Source: Thermicanus aegyptius DSM 12793 (lineage in GTDB: Bacteria; Bacillota; Bacilli; Thermicanales; Thermicanaceae). Taken from it: a stretch of 64,000 bases of DNA. Shown here piece by piece: positions 1-8,558 of the stretch. The notes below the pieces were generated by a model. It did not search any database. It worked only from the letters and a program-made list of their open reading frames with translations, and had not been told where the DNA came from. The stretch is from the NCBI RefSeq assembly GCF_000510645.1, contig NZ_KI783301.1:2797151-2861150 (forward strand). Direction: 5' to 3'. How positions within the stretch are numbered: position 1 is the first letter of the stretch; each line of letters starts with the position of its first letter. Made by a program: the position numbers and the translations under genes.

Positions 1-818
1 AGCGTCGTCTCCACATTGATTGAAACCCCAGCAGCGCTCTCCACCGTCACCACATGGCCGATCGGCGCAATGCCGTAGCCCTCGCCTTGTGGCGGCGGGT
101 CCATATCATTTTGTACCCGATCCACCAGTCCGGAATCAGCAGGAAGGTAATTGGCCCCAAGAATGACGAGTTTCACCGTACCAGGACCGTTCCAAACGGG
201 GTATACTTTGACCGCCATTACGCCCTCAATGGCCAGGGTTTTACTCTTGTAGTCGGCGATATTTCCGCCGAAGGCTTGCCCACGCAAGTTATCAAAATAC
301 CTCCTTCGCAAACTCTCGTCGTCCTCTTCCTCTGCGCCACGTTCGATGATGTCGGCCACCACAGCCTTGCTAAGACCGTTGATGTAGTCGATCGGCAGCA
401 TGTCGCCGCTGGGGACGTTTCCAACCTCACCAGCTGTTTCACATTCGAGCACAAAATCGCCAACGGCAAGCTTTTCAACCGCGACAAAGATCACATCATC
501 GATGCGGAATCGAGAGCCGATCGGCACGTCCATCAGTGCGTTATTGCCGTCGTAAAAGAACCCGCGCCTCCGCGCTTTGGTAGCCGGCTTGCGGGAGATG
601 CCAATCTCCGCCGCGCGGCGGGTCAGATACTCGCCGCTGGACGTGTCGGCGAAAGTCAGGCGCATGTTCGTGTCGAGTTCGATGTACATTTGTGCGAGTT
701 CCGCTGCCGCCGGTGCCAGTGCATCGTAAATGATACTTCCCTCTCGTTTGTCGACGTCCGCCGGAACTCGATTCAGCATCCGTTGCAGGATTGCTTCGTA
801 GGTCTGCGCCTCATACAT
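1..818 (-). CDS. Baseplate J-like protein (XkdT/gp47 family), 3' part outside window
   Basis: Wedge component of a contractile-tail baseplate. The first 272 residues are present; the gene runs off the left edge of the window. Start ATG at 818-816 overlaps the stop of the upstream gene and has AAGGAGGTGA eight bases before it. The translation shows the acidic run ERGAEEEDDESLRRRY followed by a GGNIADYK segment, the pattern I associate with baseplate J proteins, and a repeating GV(M/S)xVxV beta-domain after it. The neighbours (DUF2634, DUF2577, hub protein) are in PBSX xkd order. Family assignment is firm; full length is unknown. Confidence 0.9.
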   Translation of the reverse strand, partial: MYEAQTYEAILQRMLNRVPADVDKREGSIIYDALAPAAAELAQMYIELDTNMRLTFADTSSGEYLTRRAAEIGISRKPATKARRRGFFYDGNNALMDVPIGSRFRIDDVIFVAVEKLAVGDFVLECETAGEVGNVPSGDMLPIDYINGLSKAVVADIIERGAEEEDDESLRRRYFDNLRGQAFGGNIADYKSKTLAIEGVMAVKVYPVWNGPGTVKLVILGANYLPADSGLVDRVQNDMDPPPQGEGYGIAPIGHVVTVESAAGVSINVETT

Positions 819-1212
819 GTGCCGTCACCTCCTTATGGAATGATCCGAACGACGATACGACGGTAAACCGAACCGCTACCGTATCCCCGACGATATCGAT
901 CTGAAAGTCCATCACGTCCTCAATTCGGTCATCCTGTGTTAGTGCCTCTCGAATTCTCCTGCGCAATTCAGACTGAACAAACATGAAATTCTGGCCGATG
1001 AGTCCATTCAATTCAACTCCGTAATCGGCATCATAGATCAGGTGCCGGAAACGTTCCGTCTGCAGAATCTTCGCCACAGCCTGCTGAACCGCATCAAGCC
1101 CGTCGATCATTCCTGCCACGCGCCCATGGTCGAAATCCAATCTCCATGTGCGTGAGGGCTGTTCGACGGTCTGTGTATTCTGATTGTCGATGCTTCCACC
1201 GGTCGGAATCAT
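811..1212 (-). CDS. DUF2634 baseplate protein (XkdS-like)
   Basis: Small baseplate protein of 133 residues, similar in role to gp25/lysozyme-like wedge proteins of myophages. The central segment FRHLIYDADYGVELNGLIGQ followed by a basic helix with RRRIREAL matches the DUF2634/XkdS family. It sits between DUF2577 and baseplate J with 4-8 bp overlaps on both sides, so it is translationally coupled within the tail operon. The function is inferred from family and position. Confidence 0.88.
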   Translation of the reverse strand: MIPTGGSIDNQNTQTVEQPSRTWRLDFDHGRVAGMIDGLDAVQQAVAKILQTERFRHLIYDADYGVELNGLIGQNFMFVQSELRRRIREALTQDDRIEDVMDFQIDIVGDTVAVRFTVVSSFGSFHKEVTAHV

Positions 1213-1457
1213 CCGTTCACCACCTTATCCAAGATCAAATATTTCTGGCCACCCTGGATTCTGAGTAGTACCACCTTATCACCCGCTTGTAGGTACTTAG
1301 CCGTGTTTGTCTGCATCAAAAAATCCTCCGAGAGAGTGAAACGCTGATCCACGTTCACCTCCAGAGGATTGGTTTTTGTAACGGCCCCGAACATCACAGC
1401 AACGGGTTGGCCGGCTTCCAATGCGTCAAGAGCAGCCTGTTTGATAATGTTCAACAT
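1209..1457 (-). CDS. DUF2577 phage protein (XkdR-like)
   Basis: Protein of 82 residues, short for the family (usually about 85-110). It is largely beta, with the run VNVDQRFTLSEDFL and a final LRIQGGQKYLILDKV, typical of DUF2577/XkdR proteins encoded just after the tail hub gene. It overlaps DUF2634 by 4 bp and follows the hub gene by one base. Probable baseplate hub accessory; the exact role is not established. Confidence 0.82.
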   Translation of the reverse strand: MLNIIKQAALDALEAGQPVAVMFGAVTKTNPLEVNVDQRFTLSEDFLMQTNTAKYLQAGDKVVLLRIQGGQKYLILDKVVNG

Positions 1458-1458
1458 A

Positions 1459-2421
1459 TCAAATCACCTTCAATGTCAAGCTCATCGTATGATCTTCTCC
1501 GTCGAACTTATGGGTCACTTCATCCACCATCATGGGTTGATTGATTCCGAGCGATTCAATGACGACCGGTAGATATATGCCGGCACGGACCCGAATGTCT
1601 CCGATGGCTTCGATTTTTAGGCTCTTTTGCTCTCGGTTTTTGAGCCGTGTCAGCTGTGTCAGAAGTTCGTTGATTTGAGCTGCGTTTTTCTCCTCGTCCA
1701 CACTCTCATACAGCTGCAGCACGCCCCACCGGGCGATATTGGCACTGTCCTGCGCCATGTACACCTCGCGCTTGCCGGTTTCCTTTTTGTACAGCTTGAT
1801 CCGGTTGTATGTGTCTTGGTCGATGTCCCGGGAATGTTCGAAACCGGTCATCAAGCTACCGTCACCGATATAGAAACCGGCCTCGAACGACCTCACATCC
1901 CGAAGCGACAAGGCGCCGAAGTCGTCGAAGAACACGAAAAACCTCCCCGTAGCCGACATGGTGAGCGTGTTGGCTTTTTCGATGATGTCCAACAGTGTCT
2001 GGCCATCCTCGACCATGGATGGGATCCGGTGCCCTGTGTCGTCGATCAAACCGACTTTCAGGTTGAAATCCGCAGCGATCTTTCGGATGACATCGCCGGT
2101 CGTGACACCCTTGAAGACGTACGTGCTTTTGTTAAGCAGATACCGAACCTGGTCGTATGCCTTGACGCTGATCTCGGCATCTTGGTTTATCTTGACGCTG
2201 AACACGTACCCGTAGAACACATTCGCGCCGTCTTTCCGCACGCGAGCGATATCACCGTTGTTTACCGCGAACGCTCGATCCTGATAGATGCCGCTGTTGA
2301 TGATGGTGAACTCCACGCTTGCCGGACGGCCGACGCGAGTGGTTGTCCAAGTCAGGTCTTTGGCGATCTGCGACAGATCCCACACGTTGCCGTTTTTATT
2401 GTCGAGCAGAATTTCAAGCAT
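1459..2421 (-). CDS. Tail hub protein, XkdQ/YqbQ family (late control gene D-like)
   Basis: Protein of 320 residues corresponding to the central hub of the contractile tail (gpD/gp27 analogue). It begins MLEILLDNKNGNVWDLSQ and carries the beta-rich hub domain, including YGYVFSVKINQDAEISVKAY around residues 70-90, then a middle domain with VTTGDVIRKIAADFNLKVG. The start overlaps the end of the LysM gene by 8 bp, so translation is probably coupled. Placement and length agree with PBSX XkdQ. Expected to form the hub beneath the tape measure protein. Confidence 0.87.
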   Translation of the reverse strand: MLEILLDNKNGNVWDLSQIAKDLTWTTTRVGRPASVEFTIINSGIYQDRAFAVNNGDIARVRKDGANVFYGYVFSVKINQDAEISVKAYDQVRYLLNKSTYVFKGVTTGDVIRKIAADFNLKVGLIDDTGHRIPSMVEDGQTLLDIIEKANTLTMSATGRFFVFFDDFGALSLRDVRSFEAGFYIGDGSLMTGFEHSRDIDQDTYNRIKLYKKETGKREVYMAQDSANIARWGVLQLYESVDEEKNAAQINELLTQLTRLKNREQKSLKIEAIGDIRVRAGIYLPVVIESLGINQPMMVDEVTHKFDGEDHTMSLTLKVI

Positions 2422-3106
2422 ATGCCTTCCCGCCTTCTGTCGGCAGCTTCAGCACCATCCCAACCGGCAGCTTTTTCAGCTGCGCGTCGCTCAACCCATT
2501 CAGTCGCTGAATCTCGCGCCACCTGGAGCCGTCACCAAGTACCTTTTGCGCGACTTTCCAGAGGTTGTCCCCGGGTGCCAGCGTGTACGTCTTGGGCGGC
2601 ACGCGCTCATCCGGGCGCTTTGGTTTCGGCTTCTGCACCGTCGTCCCGCCGCCAACCTGCTGGGCCACCTGCACCTTCCTGGCGGCATAGAACCGGTATT
2701 CTCTCAGCCGCAGTGAAAACGAAATGTCTCCGGGGCTGCCGGCGACCTCTTTCCATTCGAACCCTTCAATGCTGGCAGGTGTGTTGACTTCCATCGTGGA
2801 TGTGACGGCCACAAACCGGATCGGGCGCTTGGTTTCCCACCAACGCATGATGTAGTCGATATATACCTTCGGCTCAAGGACAATCGAGGCTGTGACGAAC
2901 GGATATCGCTGAGCCGGGAATATACTTTCAATCGTGTATCCTGCTAGCTCGCGGTCCTTGATGACATTGATTTTGCCGAGCCCGAAAACGTCATGCCCAA
3001 CATCGTCCCCGCGAATGCTGGGACCGATTTCACCGGGGAGGACTGGAAGCTCAAAACCTTCCTCCTGGTTGTTCCAACTGAGCCAAATACCGTATCGGTC
3101 AGCCAA
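2414..3106 (-). CDS. LysM-domain tail protein (XkdP/YqbP family)
   Basis: Phage tail protein of 230 residues joining the tape measure to the hub. The N-terminal domain begins ADRYGIWLSWNNQEEGFELP; a proline/lysine linker (KPKPKRPDERVPPK) leads into a C-terminal LysM domain (TYTLAPGDNLWKVAQKVLG and VGMVLKLP). I chose the TTG at 3106-3104, which overlaps the tape measure stop and has GGGGGG nine bases upstream. An upstream TTG at 3136 in the same frame has no good ribosome binding site. LysM probably binds peptidoglycan or other tail parts during assembly. Confidence 0.88.
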   Translation of the reverse strand: MADRYGIWLSWNNQEEGFELPVLPGEIGPSIRGDDVGHDVFGLGKINVIKDRELAGYTIESIFPAQRYPFVTASIVLEPKVYIDYIMRWWETKRPIRFVAVTSTMEVNTPASIEGFEWKEVAGSPGDISFSLRLREYRFYAARKVQVAQQVGGGTTVQKPKPKRPDERVPPKTYTLAPGDNLWKVAQKVLGDGSRWREIQRLNGLSDAQLKKLPVGMVLKLPTEGGKAYA

Positions 3107-5117
3107 GGCCGTACACCCCCCGGGCTGAAGATGCAATCTGCTCAGTCAGCGACCTTTCAATGCGTGCTATAATCTCGTCGATATCGCTTTTCTTGTTCAC
3201 GGGTCCGGTATGAACCGTCACCGTAGGAGTCAGTGAAACAAAATTTTGGATGCTCTTCATTTCTGCCAGTTCCCGCATCATTTTTAGGTCTTCGCTAGAA
3301 ATGTCCACGGTGTCGCGGATTTTGCCTACTTCATCGACTTTGCCGATGTCTGGTTTTGTCTGCCACTTGGAAAAGTCATAGCCTTTCGCCTGTGCGGCCT
3401 GTTTCTCTGCTACTTGTTTCGCGCGTTCTGCTGCGCGATTAGCCAAGAAGTCTTTCACTTTCTGTTCCCGTTCCGCCGCTTTTGCCGCTGCAGAACTAAT
3501 TTTTTCAGCCAGATTCTTATCCATCGCCTGCCGGCGCGCCTCTAATGCTAAGGCTTCTTTAGCAGCGTAACTCACATGACCGATCGTTTCCAAACTTACA
3601 CCAGGTATCTTATTTAACTGTTCAATCATCCAGTTAATCCCGTCGATAACGGTGTTCGTCATTGAATCGACGAGCTTTACTATCTCTAAGTCAACCCAAG
3701 CCAGTGCTTCAAAAATACCTTTACCGACTTTATCAAAAAAGATTGGAACCTGGTCGAAAAAGTTTAAAATCGTATTCCATGTCCGCATAAGTCCTGCGGC
3801 GAATTGATCATTTGTATTCCAAAGATTAATTAGCCACATCGCCAAAGCAACGATCGCAGAGATAAGCAAAACAAAGACATTTGCTTTTTGGACTGCGTTC
3901 AGCGTCGCCCAAGCAGCTGTTAAACCTTCCGTCGCGAAGGTTAGATAAAATACTGCTGCTGTAACTGCCGCTGTTCTAATAGCGAGCAACCCCTGAGAAA
4001 TGGCCTGTAGTTTGGTTATAAAAAACCAAGCTCCAAAAGCACCCACAATTCCCCAAACTATAGGTTCGATGGTTGGCCAATTTGAAGTTATAAAATTAAA
4101 AATATCGCCTACCACGTTCAGAAGCCAAACTGCAGCGACGGCTGCAGCAGCCATGGCTTTTCCCACTCCTTCAATTCCGCTAGCCATTTTAGGATCATTG
4201 AGCATTCGGCTTATTTGTTGTATTGCCGGACCAAATGCTTGAAGCGCAGAATTTTTAAGCTGATTCATAACATCCCCAAACGTCATCGGCATCGTTGCAA
4301 ATTTTTTATTGATGTCATCTGCAGCATTAAACATTGCTGCTTTTATAATGTCCGCTGTAATTACGCCTTCTGCCGACATTGTTTTCAAATCGCCCATAGA
4401 CTTCCCAGTAACATCTGCAATGGCTTGGGCAAGTCTCGGGGCAGCTTCCATAATCGTCCGGAACTCATCGCCTTGAAGCCTTCCTGCGGCCATTGCTTGC
4501 GACAATTGATACATTGCAGATTGCTGTTCTATGGTCGACGCACCACCAACTCGGAAAGCTTTTTGCATGAGTTCCGTAAAGGCGATCAGCTCGTCATTGC
4601 TACTGAACACCTTTCCTGCAAGAACGCCCATCCGCCCGATTACTCCTGCCATGTCGGTGTAGCTTCCTCGAGCACGATTGGCAGCAGCAAAGATTTTGTC
4701 CTGCAATTGTGCGGTTGTTTGTAATCCATCATTGATCAAATTAAGCCTAGCCAAAGAGTTCACATATTCATCACTAATGTTAGCGACAGCTCGTATACCT
4801 TGGAGAGAAAAGTAAGTCGCTGCGATACCTTTGATTGATCTCAGTAATCCACCCGCTCCGCTTTCTCCTAATTTCAATGATTGATTAAATTGCTTCTGCG
4901 CCTTATCTGCTTGCTCGATCTGGCGATTAATTTCAGCCGTGGCAGAAGCAATCTCCCTCTGTGAAGCCGCCAACAATCGATCTACATTCGTATTTCGTTC
5001 AGTGACGTTCTGCATCTGCTCGAACGCCCTGATCATCAGATTCATGCTGTTCATAATGGATTTAAGCGGTCCACTCATACCATCCATCATTTTAATTGTG
5101 GAGGAAATTGTTGGCAT
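3099..5117 (-). CDS. Tail tape measure protein
   Basis: Protein of 672 residues that sets tail length. It has an N-terminal coiled coil, a tape-measure core (RGSYTDMAGVIGRMGVLAG and QLSQAMAAGRLQGDEFRTIM, about residues 150-220), three to four hydrophobic stretches in the middle (e.g. VWGIVGAFGAWFFITKLQ), and a charged Ala/Lys/Glu coil near residue 560. The ATG at 5117 has GGAGG eight bases upstream; the ATG at 5132 sits on the binding site itself. GC content is visibly lower than in neighbouring tail genes. It is short compared with most contractile-tail tape measures, suggesting a short tail. Confidence 0.88.
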   Translation of the reverse strand: MPTISSTIKMMDGMSGPLKSIMNSMNLMIRAFEQMQNVTERNTNVDRLLAASQREIASATAEINRQIEQADKAQKQFNQSLKLGESGAGGLLRSIKGIAATYFSLQGIRAVANISDEYVNSLARLNLINDGLQTTAQLQDKIFAAANRARGSYTDMAGVIGRMGVLAGKVFSSNDELIAFTELMQKAFRVGGASTIEQQSAMYQLSQAMAAGRLQGDEFRTIMEAAPRLAQAIADVTGKSMGDLKTMSAEGVITADIIKAAMFNAADDINKKFATMPMTFGDVMNQLKNSALQAFGPAIQQISRMLNDPKMASGIEGVGKAMAAAAVAAVWLLNVVGDIFNFITSNWPTIEPIVWGIVGAFGAWFFITKLQAISQGLLAIRTAAVTAAVFYLTFATEGLTAAWATLNAVQKANVFVLLISAIVALAMWLINLWNTNDQFAAGLMRTWNTILNFFDQVPIFFDKVGKGIFEALAWVDLEIVKLVDSMTNTVIDGINWMIEQLNKIPGVSLETIGHVSYAAKEALALEARRQAMDKNLAEKISSAAAKAAEREQKVKDFLANRAAERAKQVAEKQAAQAKGYDFSKWQTKPDIGKVDEVGKIRDTVDISSEDLKMMRELAEMKSIQNFVSLTPTVTVHTGPVNKKSDIDEIIARIERSLTEQIASSARGVYGLG

Positions 5118-5200
5118 TCTATATACCTCCATTTTCTTATTAAATTTGATAAAAAATCGCCCTCAATATTGAGAGCGCGAGGATTTTCTTTATTAAGTTT

Positions 5201-5902
5201 TTATTTCACTTTTTTATCGATTGATTCAAGATCAGCAATCATCCGATCTTTTTTCGTAGCAATTTCTTCTTCCGTCAAGCCAATTTTATTCAATAATACA
5301 ATTCTATTTTTTGCTATTATCGTTGCAGCTTCTTTCGCCCTATTAATATTCTCTCTAGCATTCGATAAATCTTTTGTAGCGTTTGAATCTAAATATTTCA
5401 TCAAGCTATCGACCGCACTTTGATCAGCAAGAGCAAACACTTCAAATGTAGAAAGATATTCTTTTTCATCGTCCGTTTTCCCATAATTAAAACTTATAGA
5501 CATCTGTCCAAACCATTCTTTTGCGTTTTTACAGTAATCATAAAAATCTAATTCAGACATACTTCCTTCGGAAAATGCGTTCGTAGCTTTCATTAGATAA
5601 CCATGAGCTTCATATAATTTTAAATAGTCGTTCCAAGCTTTTTCATCGAATTCAAGACCTTGCTTTTTTAAATCCTCTGAATTTACATTTACGACCGCCT
5701 TTTTATTCCCGTTATTATCTAGATTATTAACTGGCGATGATTCATTTTCACTTACAAAAATTCCAACAATCAAAAAGATCGACGAAGCAATAAAAGAATA
5801 CAAAACGAATTTCCCGTTTTTTCTCCTGACTAGCCAATAAATTAGACCACCGATGAACAACACTCCGAAAATGAACCATAAAAACATAAATAAATAAAAC
5901 AA
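5201..5902 (-). CDS. AT-rich two-membrane-segment protein, candidate prophage moron
   Basis: I do not recognise the family. The protein has about 233 residues: two membrane segments in the first 50 residues (FLWFIFGVLFIGGLIYWLV, then a basic RRKNGK turn and a second span SFIASSIFLIVGIFV), followed by a soluble, acidic, helical domain. The start TTG at 5902-5900 is preceded by GGGAGG at 8 bases; an upstream in-frame ATG at 5935 lacks a site. The gene is far AT-richer than its neighbours and sits between the tail chaperone and the tape measure, where tail operons normally have no extra gene. Possible lysogenic-conversion or superinfection-exclusion protein; this is inference. Confidence 0.7.
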   Translation of the reverse strand: MFYLFMFLWFIFGVLFIGGLIYWLVRRKNGKFVLYSFIASSIFLIVGIFVSENESSPVNNLDNNGNKKAVVNVNSEDLKKQGLEFDEKAWNDYLKLYEAHGYLMKATNAFSEGSMSELDFYDYCKNAKEWFGQMSISFNYGKTDDEKEYLSTFEVFALADQSAVDSLMKYLDSNATKDLSNARENINRAKEAATIIAKNRIVLLNKIGLTEEEIATKKDRMIADLESIDKKVK

Positions 5903-5959
5903 TAGAAAGCCCTCCCGCGCAAATTTTGGTAACATTTTACCACATTCTGTGCAGGAAGG

Positions 5960-6555
5960 CTATCTTCTTTTTGCTTTCCGCTCGGCCTTCGCTGCCTCTT
6001 TCTTCTCTGCTTCGATGCGGATATCAATAGCAGCCATGATAAAGGCTTTCTCCTCCCGCGGCAAGTTGACAAACTGTCCCGGGAGAATGCGCAGTTTGTG
6101 GAGGGCGTAATACGCATAGTTAGCCTCCGCGTCGCCCTCTTTAATCAGTTTTTTGCTTCCTCGACGAGCGCCTCCATATCAATGTCAAAGCCACTTAGCT
6201 CCTGAATTTTGTTAACAAGCGTCGCGATCTCGCCAGAAAGGAGCACCTTGTTTAAATACTCATCCGGTGTAGCACAGCCGAGCTTCTTGATACTATCCGC
6301 ATCCTTGAAGTCTGGATCCAGCGTATGCTCGATCACGACAGCCGTGTTAAAACCCTGCGCGTCAAATTCGACCTTACGGCCCTTTCCGACGCGCGTGTAT
6401 CGCTTCCGCAGCTCATCAAAGGTTTGGTTCGTCATCGCCTTGATCTTGAATTTAAGGATATTTCCGTCCTTATCTTTGAACCTAGGCGAAACGACGACCT
6501 CATCGGTCAAATTATCGACCGGATGAGAATTGAGAAAATCCTGTAACGTGCTCAT
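5960..6555 (-). CDS. Tail assembly chaperone, -1 frameshift long form (gpGT-like)
   Basis: Predicted product of programmed frameshifting, 198 residues. The short form ends ...EEAKN then TGA. The last codons GCA AAA AAC contain the slippery heptamer A-AAA-AAC (6148-6154) in the correct phase, immediately before the stop. Slipping back one base opens 62 more codons in the -1 frame, ending at TAG 5962-5960, with a sensible sequence (ANYAYYALHKLRILPGQFV, then REEKAFIMAAIDIRIEAEKK) like the downstream chaperone piece of PBSX-like phages. No independent start with a ribosome site precedes that region. The long form is expected to load on the tape measure protein. Confidence 0.82.
6145..6555 (-). 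CDS. Tail assembly chaperone, short form (XkdN/YqbN family)
   Basis: Protein of 136 residues produced by normal termination. It begins MSTLQDFLNSHPVDNLTDEV and has the family pattern of a short beta N-terminus (VVSPRFKDKDGNILKFKIKA) followed by helices. It lies directly after the tail tube gene, the standard position. A good AAGGAGGT precedes the ATG. The last codons carry the slippery sequence described for the long form, so the two products share all 136 residues. Confidence 0.88.
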   Translation of the reverse strand: MSTLQDFLNSHPVDNLTDEVVVSPRFKDKDGNILKFKIKAMTNQTFDELRKRYTRVGKGRKVEFDAQGFNTAVVIEHTLDPDFKDADSIKKLGCATPDEYLNKVLLSGEIATLVNKIQELSGFDIDMEALVEEAKN

Positions 6556-6582
6556 ATTTTACCTCCTTAAAAGGCGCCTGGA

Positions 6583-7047
6583 TTAGGCGCCCGTAATGGT
6601 GTTGAATTGGTCCAACAGATCCGCATCGCTGAACGTAAACGGCAATTCCTCTTCGAGCATATCGTCACTTGTTGCATCAAATTTAGCGATCGTAACACTG
6701 TCTAGGTTGCATCCTCTTAACAGCACAGTCTGTTTGCCTGTACTAGATTGAGGATCCTCATTAACAATTTGAAGATCAAACCAAAAATCACGACCTGTTT
6801 TAACGTACTCCACCATTAATTGACGGAAGATAGAAGTTACGTAGTAAATGGTCAGCGTACCAGATCCCTTCCACCCAGCTGACCGTTGCGGCGTATTGGT
6901 TTTACCCAGCACCGGCACGTCGACTTTGTTCTTTTCGATCGTCGCCTCTAAAGAGCGGGCATAAAACAGCTCCTCAACGCGCCCGTTAATTGTTGCGTAA
7001 GCCCTTGCCTGTTTCCCGCTGATTGCGTCGCCTTCACGGAAAAACAC
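6583..7047 (-). CDS. Tail tube protein (XkdM family)
   Basis: Protein of 154 residues forming the inner tube of the contractile tail. The sequence starts FFREGDAISGKQARAYATING and has the XkdM features: LEATIEKNKVDVPVLGK, GWKGSGTLTIYYVTSIFRQ and a C-terminal EEELPFTFSDADLLDQF. The start is GTG at 7047 with AAGGGGTG nine bases upstream. It follows the sheath gene by about 13 bp, as in PBSX-type tails. Confidence 0.92.
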   Translation of the reverse strand: MFFREGDAISGKQARAYATINGRVEELFYARSLEATIEKNKVDVPVLGKTNTPQRSAGWKGSGTLTIYYVTSIFRQLMVEYVKTGRDFWFDLQIVNEDPQSSTGKQTVLLRGCNLDSVTIAKFDATSDDMLEEELPFTFSDADLLDQFNTITGA

Positions 7048-7060
7048 TCTGCATCACCCC

Positions 7061-8383
7061 TTACCGGACCGTCACGGTCATATAGATTTTCTCGATGGAG
7101 TCAATCGGCTGTACCCACTGATTCACCACAACCGCATCAACATCTGCCCCCGGGAGAACCTCAAGATCCGTCTGCGGATCGAAGTTTTGCACCGCGCCGA
7201 TGTTCTGGTACTGATTGGTGATGTTGATGATTTCGGACTTAAACAGGTTACGGCCGTCATCGTTGTTCGCCACCTTGCCAATGTAGGATTGGCTGAACAC
7301 CCGCATATAGTCATTGGCCAAACCATCCAGCACCCGAATAACGCGGTTTTTGCTGAATGCCTTACCTTTCGTCGGAGTGAACGTGTGCAACGTGTTGATA
7401 TCCTGCTCAACAATGGCCCTGCCGTCCATCGCTGTGAACAGGAATTCGCCATTTTGCAGGGCCGCAATAATCTGGCTATTGGTGTACTTCGGCGCCACGT
7501 CTACCGCACCGTCATAAGCGTCATATGTGAGCGACTGGTTCGGCGCGGCCCCGGCCGTCGCCCCGGCCACCCACGCGACCGCCTGCGATGCAGTAAGCGT
7601 TGTCCCGTCTGTCAGCACAACGCCGTTTTTCACCGAAATGACTCCCTCATAGTCAGCCAACGGGTAGTTTTCCATGACGACTTGAATCTTCTTTCCTTCA
7701 GTATCCCGGAGCCGCTTTGCAAACGATACGAACACGTCTTTGGTCATCGCATCCGTCGCCGTCAAGCCGATGGTGTTGAAGTCGTGGACTTCGATAGCGG
7801 CAAGGTAATCCAGGTAGTCCTGCGCCGTTACACTACCGTCTGCCCCACCGGTTAGCGGTGCCCCGGCGGTTGTCGTGAGAGACCCGGTTCCGCTAAAATC
7901 GACCCAAGTATTCGACTTCAGTTCTTCAATGGTTGCAACGGTCTGCAGATCAACTTCCTGCCCGGAGACGAGCGTCTTCACGTCAAACTTAGCCGGATCG
8001 TCAATGTTCGACTGAACGATAATGCTGGCATCGTTCCCCCGTACACCGCCATGTTTGGCCGTCACAGTCAAATTTGTTCCAATCGTGGCCGTCGCCTTTG
8101 TTCCTGTGTTGAGCCTGTACAAGAGCAGTGTCCGGGCCCGTTTCAGCGCTTCCCGAACCAGGAGCAACTGCGGCTCCGTAATCGGATAGCCGAGTGTGTC
8201 AAACGTGTCCGCGCCGGCCTCGACCGCGATTACCTGCTTAGCGGGACCCCAGGAGAGCGGCAAGGGTAGGCTTACGAAGCCGCGCTCGCCGAGTGTCCCT
8301 AAAGGTTTGGCTTCTCCTACAAAGTTGATATACACACCAGGGCGTACCTTGTTTTGAACTGTCCACGTTCCACCTGCGGGCAT
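7061..8383 (-). CDS. Tail sheath protein (XkdK family)
   Basis: Protein of 440 residues that polymerises around the tail tube and contracts on infection. It begins with the sheath signature RPGVYINFVGEAKPLGTLG (about residues 14-32). The insertion domain lies in the middle (e.g. VVMENYPLADYEGVISVKNG), and the conserved C-terminal domain contains VIRVLDGLANDYMRVFSQSY and QWVQPIDSIEKIYMTVTV, the beta strands that link neighbouring subunits. The ATG at 8383 starts two bases after the TGA of the upstream small gene, so the two are coupled. Its presence shows the phage is a myovirus. Confidence 0.94.
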   Translation of the reverse strand: MPAGGTWTVQNKVRPGVYINFVGEAKPLGTLGERGFVSLPLPLSWGPAKQVIAVEAGADTFDTLGYPITEPQLLLVREALKRARTLLLYRLNTGTKATATIGTNLTVTAKHGGVRGNDASIIVQSNIDDPAKFDVKTLVSGQEVDLQTVATIEELKSNTWVDFSGTGSLTTTAGAPLTGGADGSVTAQDYLDYLAAIEVHDFNTIGLTATDAMTKDVFVSFAKRLRDTEGKKIQVVMENYPLADYEGVISVKNGVVLTDGTTLTASQAVAWVAGATAGAAPNQSLTYDAYDGAVDVAPKYTNSQIIAALQNGEFLFTAMDGRAIVEQDINTLHTFTPTKGKAFSKNRVIRVLDGLANDYMRVFSQSYIGKVANNDDGRNLFKSEIINITNQYQNIGAVQNFDPQTDLEVLPGADVDAVVVNQWVQPIDSIEKIYMTVTVR

Positions 8384-8384
8384 A

Positions 8385-8558
8385 TCAGTTCACCGTCCTT
8401 TTTGCAAAATCTTCGATCAGTTTTTGTACCTGATCGAGTGTGTATGCCTCATCATCTTTCAGCAATGAACTCAAAACGTCTTTTTGAACCGGCGTAAAAT
8501 TAGCCGACTTTAAGAATTGCTCTTTCGTAAATTTCACAGCCGCTTTTTTCTCGCTCAT
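8385..8558 (-). CDS. Small phage protein before tail sheath (XkzA/YqzN-like position)
   Basis: A 57-residue charged protein, MSEKKAAVKFTKEQFLKSAN..., with a heptad-like helical second half (LDQVQKLIEDFAKR). It has a strong ribosome binding site (GGAGGGGATCAA-ATG) and overlaps the tail terminator gene by 4 bp, which supports real translation. PBSX and skin-element operons also carry a tiny gene at this place. The role is unknown; the helix with FTKEQFLKS resembles assembly adaptor peptides, but I cannot assign a function. Confidence 0.75.
   Translation of the reverse strand: MSEKKAAVKFTKEQFLKSANFTPVQKDVLSSLLKDDEAYTLDQVQKLIEDFAKRTVN

Noticed and set aside
1627-2787. Long plus-strand frame of 386 codons over the hub/LysM genes
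   Set aside because: Antisense to two well-identified tail genes, with no ribosome binding site and no meaningful motif.
5842-6117. Minus-strand frame of 91 codons between the AT-rich membrane gene and the chaperone
   Set aside because: It is out of phase with the frameshifted chaperone extension that fills this space and has a basic, low-meaning composition.
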